A stretch of 5,187 nt of DNA, taken from assembly GCA_001803645.1 (NCBI GenBank), contig MHDW01000105.1:1-5187 (forward strand), read 5' to 3'. The position numbers were made by a program, and so were the translations under genes. Every line of letters begins with the position of its first letter. The first letter of the stretch is position 1. A model generated the notes under the pieces. It had not been told where the DNA came from, did no database searches, and saw only the letters and a list, made by a program, of their open reading frames with translations. This document shows positions 1-5,187 of the stretch, one piece after another. This stretch comes from Nitrospirae bacterium GWC2_42_7 (lineage in GTDB: Bacteria > Nitrospirota > Thermodesulfovibrionia > Thermodesulfovibrionales > UBA6898).

Positions 1-663
1 ATCAAGAGGAGCAAGGATCTTGCTGGAGCCCATCATGCCTCCTCCGCTGCTTTTTATACTCCGCAGAAGGTTACCGGTCAGGTCATAAACTCTTATATAC
101 AAATTATTATAATCGAGAACAAAGACCTCAGATGTCAGATCATCAACAGTCAAGCCGGAAGGGAAATTAAGAAGACCTGAACCGAAAGTGCTTAGAAGAA
201 CGCCGTTCATGGTTGAATATATCTTTACCATATTGGCTTTACTGTCCGTAACATAAACCTTGCCCGTAGTTGAAACAGCTATATCGTTTGGAAGGATAAA
301 CTCACCATCGCCGTTTCCTAATTTAAAAATAAGATCACCTGCAGAATTATATACACCGGTATTTTTCTTTTTTCTATCAGATATATATAGCTTTCCGGAC
401 TGATCTACAGCAATGCCTAAAGGCGACCCGGTAATATTAAGATTGCGTAAGTGAAGGCCATTATTCGAAAAAACAGTAATTATGCCATTCAGGTTATCAG
501 TAACGTAGATTTTACCTTCGCTATCTGCGGCAATTCGCTCAGGTCCTCCTGATGGAACTGTGTGTTTTGCCGCAAAATTTATGACTGGAACAGCGGAAAA
601 AGCAATAGAATACCATAGTATTGAAACAAGGAAGGTGAAACATAATAATATCTTTTTATCCAT
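1..663 (-). CDS. Secreted NHL-repeat beta-propeller protein, 3' end outside window
   Basis: An open frame runs from ATG at 663 to the left edge without a stop, giving 221 residues of a longer protein. Residues 1 to about 24 form a Sec signal peptide: MDKK, a hydrophobic core, then AFSA; there is no lipobox Cys, so the mature protein is probably periplasmic or extracellular. Four NHL-type blades follow, starting near residues 41, 81, 125 and 168. Each has the pattern P-x-x-I/L-A/T-V/A-D-x-x-G-x-[IVL]-Y/F-V/I-[ST/L]-D, for example PLGIAVDQSGKLYISD and PNDIAVSTTGKVYVTD. NHL propellers usually have six blades and bind proteins or ligands rather than act as enzymes; the ligand cannot be read here. 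The start is supported by AGG at 672-670, 6 nt upstream, and by a stop in frame at 708-706 with no ATG between. It is separated from pgk by 440 bp and has its own promoter candidate. Family call is firm; function is unknown. Confidence 0.88.
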   Translation of the reverse strand, partial: MDKKILLCFTFLVSILWYSIAFSAVPVINFAAKHTVPSGGPERIAADSEGKIYVTDNLNGIITVFSNNGLHLRNLNITGSPLGIAVDQSGKLYISDRKKKNTGVYNSAGDLIFKLGNGDGEFILPNDIAVSTTGKVYVTDSKANMVKIYSTMNGVLLSTFGSGLLNFPSGLTVDDLTSEVFVLDYNNLYIRVYDLTGNLLRSIKSSGGGMMGSSKILAPLD

Positions 664-691
664 TTCATACCTAATACAATAAAAATAGCAA

Positions 692-697
692 ATTATA
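692..697 (-). promoter_or_regulatory. Possible second -10 box for the NHL gene
   Basis: The minus strand reads TATAAT here, 28 bp before the NHL gene start codon. No hexamer resembling TTGACA lies 16-18 bp upstream. In such AT-rich DNA a perfect TATAAT can occur by chance, so this is a secondary candidate behind the extended -10 at 733-741. Confidence 0.25.
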
Positions 698-708
698 TGC
701 CAACTTCA

Positions 709-726
709 AAGCATGTTTATATGCTT
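709..726. repeat. Inverted repeat in the NHL gene leader
   Basis: Perfect 6-bp arms (AAGCAT at 709-714, ATGCTT at 721-726) are separated by 6 bp. The repeat lies between the two -10 candidates, so it would be just downstream of a start set by the upstream box and could be an operator or a small leader hairpin. Short arms in AT-rich DNA make chance plausible. Confidence 0.35.
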
Positions 727-732
727 ATTTAT

Positions 733-741
733 ATTATAACA
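733..741 (-). promoter_or_regulatory. Extended -10 promoter candidate for the NHL gene
   Basis: The minus strand reads TGTTATAAT, a perfect extended -10 (TGn followed by TATAAT), 69 bp upstream of the NHL gene ATG. The position 17 bp upstream, where a -35 would sit (756-761, CTATTA), does not match TTGACA, which is typical of extended -10 promoters. It points only toward the NHL gene. Inverted repeats overlap and flank it, suggesting possible regulation. Confidence 0.5.
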
Positions 742-748
742 AAAATAA

Positions 749-766
749 ATATACTTAATAGTATAT
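749..766. repeat. Inverted repeat over the expected -35 region
   Basis: Perfect 7-bp arms (ATATACT at 749-755, AGTATAT at 760-766) surround TAAT. The repeat covers the place where the -35 hexamer of the 733-741 promoter would be, which would suit a repressor or activator site. It directly abuts the inverted repeat at 767-786. No regulator family is recognised from the sequence. Confidence 0.4.
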
Positions 767-786
767 AAATTCAATTAGTTGAATTT
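767..786. repeat. Inverted repeat upstream of the -35 region
   Basis: Perfect 8-bp arms (AAATTCAA at 767-774, TTGAATTT at 779-786) surround TTAG. It lies directly next to the repeat at 749-766, centred roughly 50 bp upstream of the start point predicted from the extended -10. That location is typical of an activator site. It lacks a GC-rich stem and T-tract, so it is not a convincing terminator. Confidence 0.45.
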
Positions 787-940
787 TATAGTGCTGCAAA
801 ATAGACAATAAATCACAAAAAACTCTAAGAATGAGGCAGTTATCGTTGAGCGTCAGGGTTTAGATTCACGCCAAACAATAAAATACGCATTATTTTTACT
901 GAATATTTATTTGGTATCAAATTTGCTAAAATGTAAAAAT

Positions 941-1084
941 CAGGCTGAGGCCTCAAGGCGTGGGAAAGACAAAGACGGCAGACATTATGTGATCAAGATC
1001 TTTGCCGAGAACGAGGCAGGGATAACCGAGAGCGAGATTCTGAATGCAGTAGTGCCACACGACCAGAGGGACAAGAAAAATTAA
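941..1084 (+). pseudogene. Orphan C-terminal fragment of an Ig-like surface/secreted protein
   Basis: The plus strand encodes about 47 residues ending at TAA 1082-1084: QAEASRRGKDKDG, then RHYVIKIFAENEAG, then ITESEILNAVVPHDQ and a charged RDKKN tail. This matches, from memory, the last beta strands of Ig-like or HYR-type domains in bacterial secreted proteins. Those commonly read GRxYTIxxxAxDxAGN, end in VTVPHDQ, and then have a short Lys-rich tail. No upstream part of such a domain is visible. The frame stays open back to 812, but there is no ATG and the sequence before about 941 is AT-rich and unlike the domain. It is therefore read as the 3' remnant of a deleted gene. It converges on pgk, with only 19 bp between the two stop codons. 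A short expressed peptide from a TTG start at 911 is possible but unlikely. Confidence 0.6.
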
Positions 1085-1103
1085 AGCACAATTTATTTAA
1101 GCC

Positions 1104-2396
1104 TTACTTGTTCCCCATTAGCGCCTGAACAGGCTTAAGCCCGTAAGGACCGCCCTGCTCTATTGCTGTAAGTACAGAGCCTCCTCCTGTAAAGAAATAA
1201 TACTGCGTATTATCGAGAACTGAAAGATAAAGACCGGGACAGAGGTCTTTGAATTCCTGAAGCGTATCACCTCCGCCGTACATCTTTATCGCCTTTCTGT
1301 TGTGGTCAATGGTATTGTCCAGAGCTGCTGATCCAGCACTGAAGTGAGGAGTAAAACCCATAACAGCATTAACAAATATTGTCTTTGCTCCGGAAATTAT
1401 CCCGTACACATCCTTATCTTCAAAAGATCTCGGGTCAATGTCCAGAACATAATTATATTTGTTGCCCTTCTTAAAGTCCTTTATCGAGATAGTCCTGTAT
1501 TTTCCTTCTATCCTGTCTTCAAGGATGTCTGACTCAACAATATACGGAAGTTCGATTATCTTCTGTTTCTTGCTGTCTCTTTCTATAAGGTCTTTTGCTG
1601 CTGCTATATCACTCTCCAGAACACCTGCTATATTCACACCGTATTTAGCGCAGAGATAAGTGTTATATATCACTCCGCCGAGGATCAGTTTATCAACTTT
1701 GTCATAAAGTGCATAAAGCGGTTTGATCTTGGTGTCATACTTTGAGCCTGCAACAACAGCCACAAACGGCCTTTCAGGCTCAATAACCGAGTTCAGATTC
1801 ATTAACTCCTGCTGCATAAGAAAACCTGCGCTCGAGGGAAGATGCTTTGTTATGTCACACGTGGATGCGTGCGCCTGCCAAGAGCCGAAGGCATCATTTA
1901 TGAATATATCGCCAAGTCCGGCAAGCTGTAGTGCGAAATCTTCTCTGATCTTTCCTTCACCCTCCTCTCCTGCAAACCAGCGTGTGTTCGGAAGATATAT
2001 TCCCCCGAGTTTTCTTTCGCGAAGCAGGCGGATAGCAAGGTTTATCGAAGTATCAATGCCGGTAATGCCGAGTTTCGGTGTTATTGTGAATTCAGGAATA
2101 TGGAATTTTATGTGGAGTTTACGTTCGAGATATTCAACGATCGGCTTTACAGACTCTTCTTCCCTACAGTTTATTTCCCCTGTCTTTTTATCTTTCGGCC
2201 TTCCTATGTGTGTCATAAGGATCGGCCTTCCGCCGCGCTCGACAATGTTATAAAGGGTGCCGAGTGTCATATCTATTCTGTAAGGGTCCCTGATCTGGCC
2301 TTTTTTAACTACATTGTGATCAAACCTCACAAGCACAACCTTTCCTTCGATATTTGCGTTCTGAATTAAAGAAAGTTTTGGATCAAGACCGTTCAT
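1104..2396 (-). CDS. pgk: Divergent phosphoglycerate kinase
   Basis: Predicted cytosolic enzyme interconverting 1,3-bisphosphoglycerate plus ADP and 3-phosphoglycerate plus ATP in glycolysis or gluconeogenesis. At 430 residues it is longer than the usual bacterial 390-400. N-domain signatures are present: VLVRFDHNV (D26, N28), R40, THIGRP (H63, R66), TRWFAGEEGE (R139) and FINDAFG (164-171). Hinge and C-domain signatures are AGFLMQQEL (190-198), FVAVVAGSKYDTKI with K219, LDIDPRS, VNAVMG, GGGD (374-377) and TGGGSVL. Two departures stand out. The usual AFGTAHRAHAS reads AFGSWQAHAS, one residue shorter and without the substrate-binding Arg. The usual WNGPMGVFE reads VNAVMGFTP, without the Glu that contacts ATP. 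The ATG is set by a strong GGAGG 6 nt upstream. It follows carB by 57 bp on the same strand, so co-transcription is likely. The family call is strong; full catalytic equivalence is inferred, and a diverged paralogue is the alternative. Confidence 0.9.
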   Translation of the reverse strand: MNGLDPKLSLIQNANIEGKVVLVRFDHNVVKKGQIRDPYRIDMTLGTLYNIVERGGRPILMTHIGRPKDKKTGEINCREEESVKPIVEYLERKLHIKFHIPEFTITPKLGITGIDTSINLAIRLLRERKLGGIYLPNTRWFAGEEGEGKIREDFALQLAGLGDIFINDAFGSWQAHASTCDITKHLPSSAGFLMQQELMNLNSVIEPERPFVAVVAGSKYDTKIKPLYALYDKVDKLILGGVIYNTYLCAKYGVNIAGVLESDIAAAKDLIERDSKKQKIIELPYIVESDILEDRIEGKYRTISIKDFKKGNKYNYVLDIDPRSFEDKDVYGIISGAKTIFVNAVMGFTPHFSAGSAALDNTIDHNRKAIKMYGGGDTLQEFKDLCPGLYLSVLDNTQYYFFTGGGSVLTAIEQGGPYGLKPVQALMGNK

Positions 2397-2402
2397 TTTA
2401 AT

Positions 2403-2407
2403 CCTCC
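2403..2407 (-). promoter_or_regulatory. Shine-Dalgarno of pgk
   Basis: The minus strand reads GGAGG here, 6 nt before ATG 2396-2394. It fixes the pgk start and indicates strong independent translation initiation after the carB stop. Confidence 0.85.
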
Positions 2408-2415
2408 GAAAAATT

Positions 2416-2424
2416 AATATAACA
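2416..2424 (-). promoter_or_regulatory. Weak extended -10-like site before pgk
   Basis: The minus strand reads TGTTATATT in the carB-pgk gap, an extended -10 with one mismatch to TATAAT. There is no matching -35, and the leader would be very short, with the Shine-Dalgarno almost at its 5' end. It may give pgk some transcription independent of carB, but chance is a good alternative. Confidence 0.22.
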
Positions 2425-2453
2425 AGACAATTCTTTCGTACATATCACTAATC

Positions 2454-5187
2454 TTAATTATTTTCCCTATGATATTCCTGTATTGACTTGATACTTATCT
2501 TCTTCTTTTTGAGCATCTCTATGGCATTCACCACAGCCCTTGCGCCTGCAACAGTTGTGGTATAAGGTATTCCGTACTGAAGCGCGCTTCTGCGGATCGA
2601 GAGTGAGTCCTTCTGTGCCTGCGCCCCACTGACAGTGTTTATGACAAAAACTATCTCTTTGTTCTTTATCAGGTCAACTATATGCGGCCTGCCTTCAACG
2701 ACTTTATTTATGACTTCCACCTCAATACCTTTTTCATCAAGAAAAGCAGCAGTGCCTTTTGTGGCGATGACCGTAAAGCCTGAGGCATAAAGTCTTTTGA
2801 CAACATCGCATATCCCGGGTTTGTCTTTGTCCCTGATGCTTATCACTATCTTTCCGGAAAGCGGTATCCTGTTGTTGCAGGCTGCTTGCACCTTCGCAAA
2901 TGCACGGCCGAAATCCTCGTCTATTCCCATAGCCTCGCCTGTGGATTTCATCTCAGGCCCCAGTATTGTATCAACCCTCGAGAATTTATCGAATGGAAAC
3001 ACTGCTTCTTTGACTGCTACATGTTTGATCTTCTTTTCACTCGTAATTCCTAATTCCTTTAATGTTTTTCCTGCCATTACTTTTGCCGCGACCTTTGCAA
3101 GAGGTACACCTGTTGTTTTGCTCACAAAAGGGATGGTCCTTGAAGCCCTTGGATTCACTTCAAGGATGTATATCTCCTCTTGCTTTACAGCAAACTGGAT
3201 ATTCATCAACCCGATAACTCCGAGTTCCTTTGCGAGCGCCTTTGCCTGTTCCTTTATCTCAGCAATGATATCATCGCCAAGAGAATAAGGCGGGAGCGAA
3301 CAGGCTGAATCACCTGAATGTATCCCTGCCTCTTCTATGTGCTCCATTACACCGCCGATCACAACATCCGTACCGTCAGATACAGCATCAACATCCACCT
3401 CTATTGCATCATCAAGATATTTGTCTACAAGTATCGGGTGTTCAGGAGCAGACTTCATTGCTCTTTCCATATAATTCCGGAGTGATTCCTCATCATATAC
3501 AATTTCCATTGCCCTTCCTCCAAGCACATAGGAGGGCCTCACCATCACAGGGTAACCTATTTTTGTCGCAGCATTTACTGCCTCTTCCACTGACATCGCT
3601 GTATCACTCTCAGGCTGTTTCAATTTAAGTTTATGCAGAAGTTCCTTGAACCTCTTTCTATCCTCTGCCCTGTCGATAGAATCAGGCGATGTCCCGAGTA
3701 TTTTCACACCTTCTCTTTCAAGAGGCACTGCAAGCTTAAGAGGTGTCTGTCCTCCGAACTGCACAATAACACCTAATGGTTTTTCTATGTCAATTATGCT
3801 CATAACATCTTCTATGGTGAGGGGTTCAAAATAAAGCCTGTCAGATGTATCATAATCAGTGCTTACAGTTTCAGGATTGCAGTTGACCATTATGGTCTCA
3901 AACCCCAATTCACGGAGCGCATAGACTGCATGAACACAACAGTAATCAAACTCTATCCCCTGCCCTATTCTGTTGGGGCCTGAACCAAGTATGATTATTT
4001 TCTGTTTGCCTGTTGGGTTTGCCTCGGACTCAACAACAGCTCGGAAGTTCGGAAGTTCGGAAGTTCGGAAGTCTTTATTTGTTGCTTCCGCGCTTCCGCG
4101 CTTTTGCGCTTCCAGACTATAGAACGGTTTCTCATACGTTGAATAAAGATACGGGGTATAGGCCTCGAACTCTGCTGCGCAGGTATCGACCATCTTATAG
4201 ACAGGCTGTATCTTGTTATCTTTCCTGAATTTCCTTATCTCTGATTCATCAACTTTAAGAAGTTGTGAAAGACGTATGTCTGAAAAACCATATTCCTTTG
4301 CATCCCGGAGCAGAGGGCAGAGGGCAGAGGGCAGAGAGTTACCTTGCGGTATATTTTGATCTTTATCTTTTCCTCTTTGCTCTTTGCTCTTTGCTCTTTG
4401 CAACTTTATCGTTTCTTCCATCTCAACGATCTGCTTTATGTGATTTAAAAACCACGGGTCTATCCATGTGTATTCATATATCTCATCCACTGTCATCCCA
4501 ATGCGCATAGCTTGGGCAACATACCAGAGCCTGTCAATTCCCGGTATCTTCAGCTTTATTTTTATTTTGTCAGGATCGCTGTCAACATCATCCAGTCCAT
4601 AGCTTCCTTTCTCAAGGCTTCTGAGGGACTTCTGAAGAGACTCCTTGAAGGTCCTGCCTATGGACATCACTTCTCCGACCGACTTCATCTGGGTTGTAAG
4701 AACAGGGTCTGCTTCAGGGAATTTTTCGAACGCAAACCGCGGGAACTTTGTGACAACATAGTCTATTGTAGGTTCAAAGGACGCAGGCGTCTCTCTTGTT
4801 ATATCATTTCTTATTTCATCAAGTGTCAGGCCAACAGCAAGCTTTGCCGCTATCTTGGCTATCGGGAACCCGGTCGCCTTTGATGCAAGCGCAGAACTCC
4901 GCGAGACTCTCGGGTTCATTTCTATAACTATCATCCTTCCGTTTTCAGGATTCACGGCAAACTGTATGTTTGACCCGCCGGTATCAACACCTATCTCTCT
5001 TATAATCGCAATGGACGCGTCACGCATCCTTTGGTATTCCTTGTCTGTAAGTGTCTGAGCAGGAGCAACTGTTATAGAATCACCTGTATGAATGCCCATA
5101 GGATCCAAATTCTCTATTGAGCATATGATCACCACATTGTCCTTTGTGTCACGCATGACCTCAAGCTCATACTCCTTCCATCCGAGG
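2454..5187 (-). CDS. carB: Carbamoyl-phosphate synthase large subunit, 5' end outside window, with two in-frame repeat inserts
   Basis: Makes carbamoyl phosphate from bicarbonate, two ATP and ammonia passed from the CarA glutaminase, for pyrimidine and arginine synthesis. The window holds 910 residues, beginning [10 protein letters not shown] (about E. coli residue 211 by my recall). Counting visible residues: the end of the first ATP-grasp has GIHTGDS (H33), Q75 and EMNPR (89-93); the oligomerisation region is about 170-350; the second ATP-grasp (about 395-700) has [22 protein letters not shown] (H623), Q664 and EVNPR (676-680). The MGS-like allosteric domain (about 773-910) keeps K789, T809, T812, K828 and N850 of the E. 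coli UMP/IMP site, but has V852 where E. coli has Thr1017. Residues 262-293 and 358-382 are encoded by tandem-repeat inserts that add about 20 and 31 residues, while all core motifs stay intact and in frame. ATG 5156 is internal, because WKEYELEV precedes it in frame. carA is not visible. Confidence 0.97.
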   Translation of the reverse strand, partial: LGWKEYELEVMRDTKDNVVIICSIENLDPMGIHTGDSITVAPAQTLTDKEYQRMRDASIAIIREIGVDTGGSNIQFAVNPENGRMIVIEMNPRVSRSSALASKATGFPIAKIAAKLAVGLTLDEIRNDITRETPASFEPTIDYVVTKFPRFAFEKFPEADPVLTTQMKSVGEVMSIGRTFKESLQKSLRSLEKGSYGLDDVDSDPDKIKIKLKIPGIDRLWYVAQAMRIGMTVDEIYEYTWIDPWFLNHIKQIVEMEETIKLQRAKSKEQRGKDKDQNIPQGNSLPSALCPLLRDAKEYGFSDIRLSQLLKVDESEIRKFRKDNKIQPVYKMVDTCAAEFEAYTPYLYSTYEKPFYSLEAQKRGSAEATNKDFRTSELPNFRAVVESEANPTGKQKIIILGSGPNRIGQGIEFDYCCVHAVYALRELGFETIMVNCNPETVSTDYDTSDRLYFEPLTIEDVMSIIDIEKPLGVIVQFGGQTPLKLAVPLEREGVKILGTSPDSIDRAEDRKRFKELLHKLKLKQPESDTAMSVEEAVNAATKIGYPVMVRPSYVLGGRAMEIVYDEESLRNYMERAMKSAPEHPILVDKYLDDAIEVDVDAVSDGTDVVIGGVMEHIEEAGIHSGDSACSLPPYSLGDDIIAEIKEQAKALAKELGVIGLMNIQFAVKQEEIYILEVNPRASRTIPFVSKTTGVPLAKVAAKVMAGKTLKELGITSEKKIKHVAVKEAVFPFDKFSRVDTILGPEMKSTGEAMGIDEDFGRAFAKVQAACNNRIPLSGKIVISIRDKDKPGICDVVKRLYASGFTVIATKGTAAFLDEKGIEVEVINKVVEGRPHIVDLIKNKEIVFVINTVSGAQAQKDSLSIRRSALQYGIPYTTTVAGARAVVNAIEMLKKKKISIKSIQEYHRENN
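4041..4072. repeat. Tandem repeat TCGGAAGT x4
   Basis: Four exact consecutive 8-bp copies, starting at 4041, 4049, 4057 and 4065. On the coding (minus) strand they read as the cyclic peptide RTSELPNF. Exact identity of all copies suggests recent expansion or ongoing homogenisation by slippage. Confidence 0.95.
4084..4113. repeat. Tandem repeat GCTTCCGC, about 3.75 copies
   Basis: Two exact 8-bp copies (4084-4091, 4092-4099), one with two changes (GCTTTTGC, 4100-4107) and a partial GCTTCC (4108-4113). On the coding strand it gives [10 protein letters not shown]. It is the opposing arm of the TCGGAAGT array. Confidence 0.88.
4310..4336. repeat. Tandem repeat GCAGAGG, about 3.9 copies
   Basis: Three exact 7-bp copies (4310-4316, 4317-4323, 4324-4330) and six of seven bases of a fourth (4331-4336). 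The coding strand reads [10 protein letters not shown]. Confidence 0.93.
4373..4400. repeat. Tandem repeat CTCTTTG x4
   Basis: Four exact consecutive 7-bp copies, starting at 4373, 4380, 4387 and 4394. The coding strand reads the cyclic peptide QRAKSKE. It is the opposing arm of the GCAGAGG array. Confidence 0.95.

Larger units (their letters stand above)
664..940. other. AT-rich intergenic region without a gene
   Basis: This stretch is visibly much richer in A and T than the flanking genes and I find no credible coding frame on either strand. It holds the promoter-like elements and inverted repeats listed separately, all within 690-790. From about 790 to 940 I see no recognisable element. 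A plus-strand frame open from 812 runs into the surface-protein fragment, but it has no ATG and reads as low-complexity, unfamiliar protein before about 941. Confidence 0.7.
4041..4113. repeat. Palindromic array of 8-bp repeats inserted in carB
   Basis: A 73-bp composite element. A left array of TCGGAAGT units and a right array of GCTTCCGC units face each other around an 11-bp T-rich loop (4073-4083). The two units are reverse complements at 6 of 8 positions, so the arms form a long imperfect hairpin. It encodes CarB visible residues 358-382 ([11 protein letters not shown], then TNKD, then [10 protein letters not shown]), between STYEKPF and the ANPTGKQK that leads into the second ATP-grasp. 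It accounts for most of the roughly 31 extra residues at this linker compared with recalled E. coli CarB. No target-site duplication is evident. Confidence 0.85.
4310..4400. repeat. Palindromic array of 7-bp repeats inserted in carB
   Basis: A 91-bp composite element with GCAGAGG units on the left and CTCTTTG units on the right, around a 36-bp AT-rich spacer (4337-4372). Taken in register as GCAGAGG against TCTTTGC, all seven positions can pair in plus-strand RNA, two of them as G-U; in carB mRNA those two become A-C mismatches. It encodes CarB visible residues of about 262-293 ([31 protein letters not shown]), between the conserved MEETIK and DAKEYGFSD segments of the oligomerisation region. 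It accounts for about 20 extra residues compared with recalled E. coli CarB. Confidence 0.85.

Noticed and set aside
1071..1103. Rho-independent terminator downstream of pgk
   Set aside because: The minus strand has a run of five T after the stop, but the only hairpins I can draw are about five A-T pairs, too weak to support the call.
1123..1134. GCCTGAACAGGC near-palindrome near the pgk 3' end
   Set aside because: It lies in coding sequence with a 2-nt loop, too tight for a hairpin, and has no T-tract or promoter context.
1723..2253. Plus-strand open frame of 176 codons
   Set aside because: It is antisense to pgk, has no recognisable domain, and pgk is strongly supported on the other strand.
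2797..3288. Plus-strand open frame of 163 codons
   Set aside because: It lies antisense to the conserved second half and allosteric domain of carB; its composition is the mirror of carB codons.
4041..4400. CRISPR array
   Set aside because: The repeats are 7-8 bp directly abutting units without spacers, and no cas gene is present.
4041..4400. carB as a pseudogene broken by repeat insertions
   Set aside because: The frame is continuous through both inserts, and all catalytic motifs of the visible halves and the allosteric domain are intact.
4265..4510. Plus-strand open frame of 81 codons across the 7-bp arrays, with a Leu/Phe/Cys-rich segment
   Set aside because: The peptide is simply the antisense reading of stop-free heptamer arrays. 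No domain is recognised and no ribosome site is compelling.
5154..5156. ATG at 5156 as the carB start
   Set aside because: Conserved CarB residues WKEYELEV continue in frame upstream to the window edge, so this Met is internal.

Overview
The window looks like a piece of a bacterial chromosome of moderate G+C, probably from a Gram-negative environmental lineage. A Sec-exported NHL-repeat protein and the tail of a secreted or surface Ig-like protein fit that picture. The style recalls Nitrospirota or deltaproteobacterial genomes, but this is a weak inference from recall and nothing here fixes the phylum. No RNA gene, CRISPR array, transposase or prophage gene was seen.

Layout: everything intact is on the minus strand, so transcription runs from right to left. 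From the right edge, 5187-2454 is carB, the large subunit of carbamoyl-phosphate synthase. It lacks roughly its first 210 residues, which lie beyond the window. After 57 bp comes a divergent phosphoglycerate kinase gene (2396-1104) with a strong Shine-Dalgarno; the two probably form one transcription unit. Positions 664-1103 hold no intact gene. They contain a plus-strand orphan fragment of a surface-protein C-terminus (about 941-1084), which converges on pgk, and an AT-rich segment with an extended -10 promoter and three inverted repeats. That promoter faces a secreted NHL-repeat beta-propeller gene (663 to beyond position 1), whose 3' end is outside the window.

The most notable feature is inside carB. 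Two in-frame inserts are built from short tandem repeats arranged head to head as imperfect palindromes: a 7-bp family at 4310-4400 and an 8-bp family at 4041-4113. They lengthen CarB by about 20 and 31 residues relative to my recall of the E. coli protein. One sits in the central oligomerisation region and the other at the linker between the two synthetase halves. All catalytic motifs visible on either side are intact. None of the four repeat units contains a stop codon in any of the six frames, which would explain how such elements can land in a housekeeping gene.

The second oddity is the phosphoglycerate kinase. It has the family fold signatures, but one conserved substrate-binding Arg and the usual nucleotide-binding NGPMGVFE motif are altered. 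CarB makes carbamoyl phosphate for pyrimidines and arginine using two ATP; PGK makes ATP in glycolysis or consumes it in gluconeogenesis. No direct pathway link is needed to explain their adjacency.
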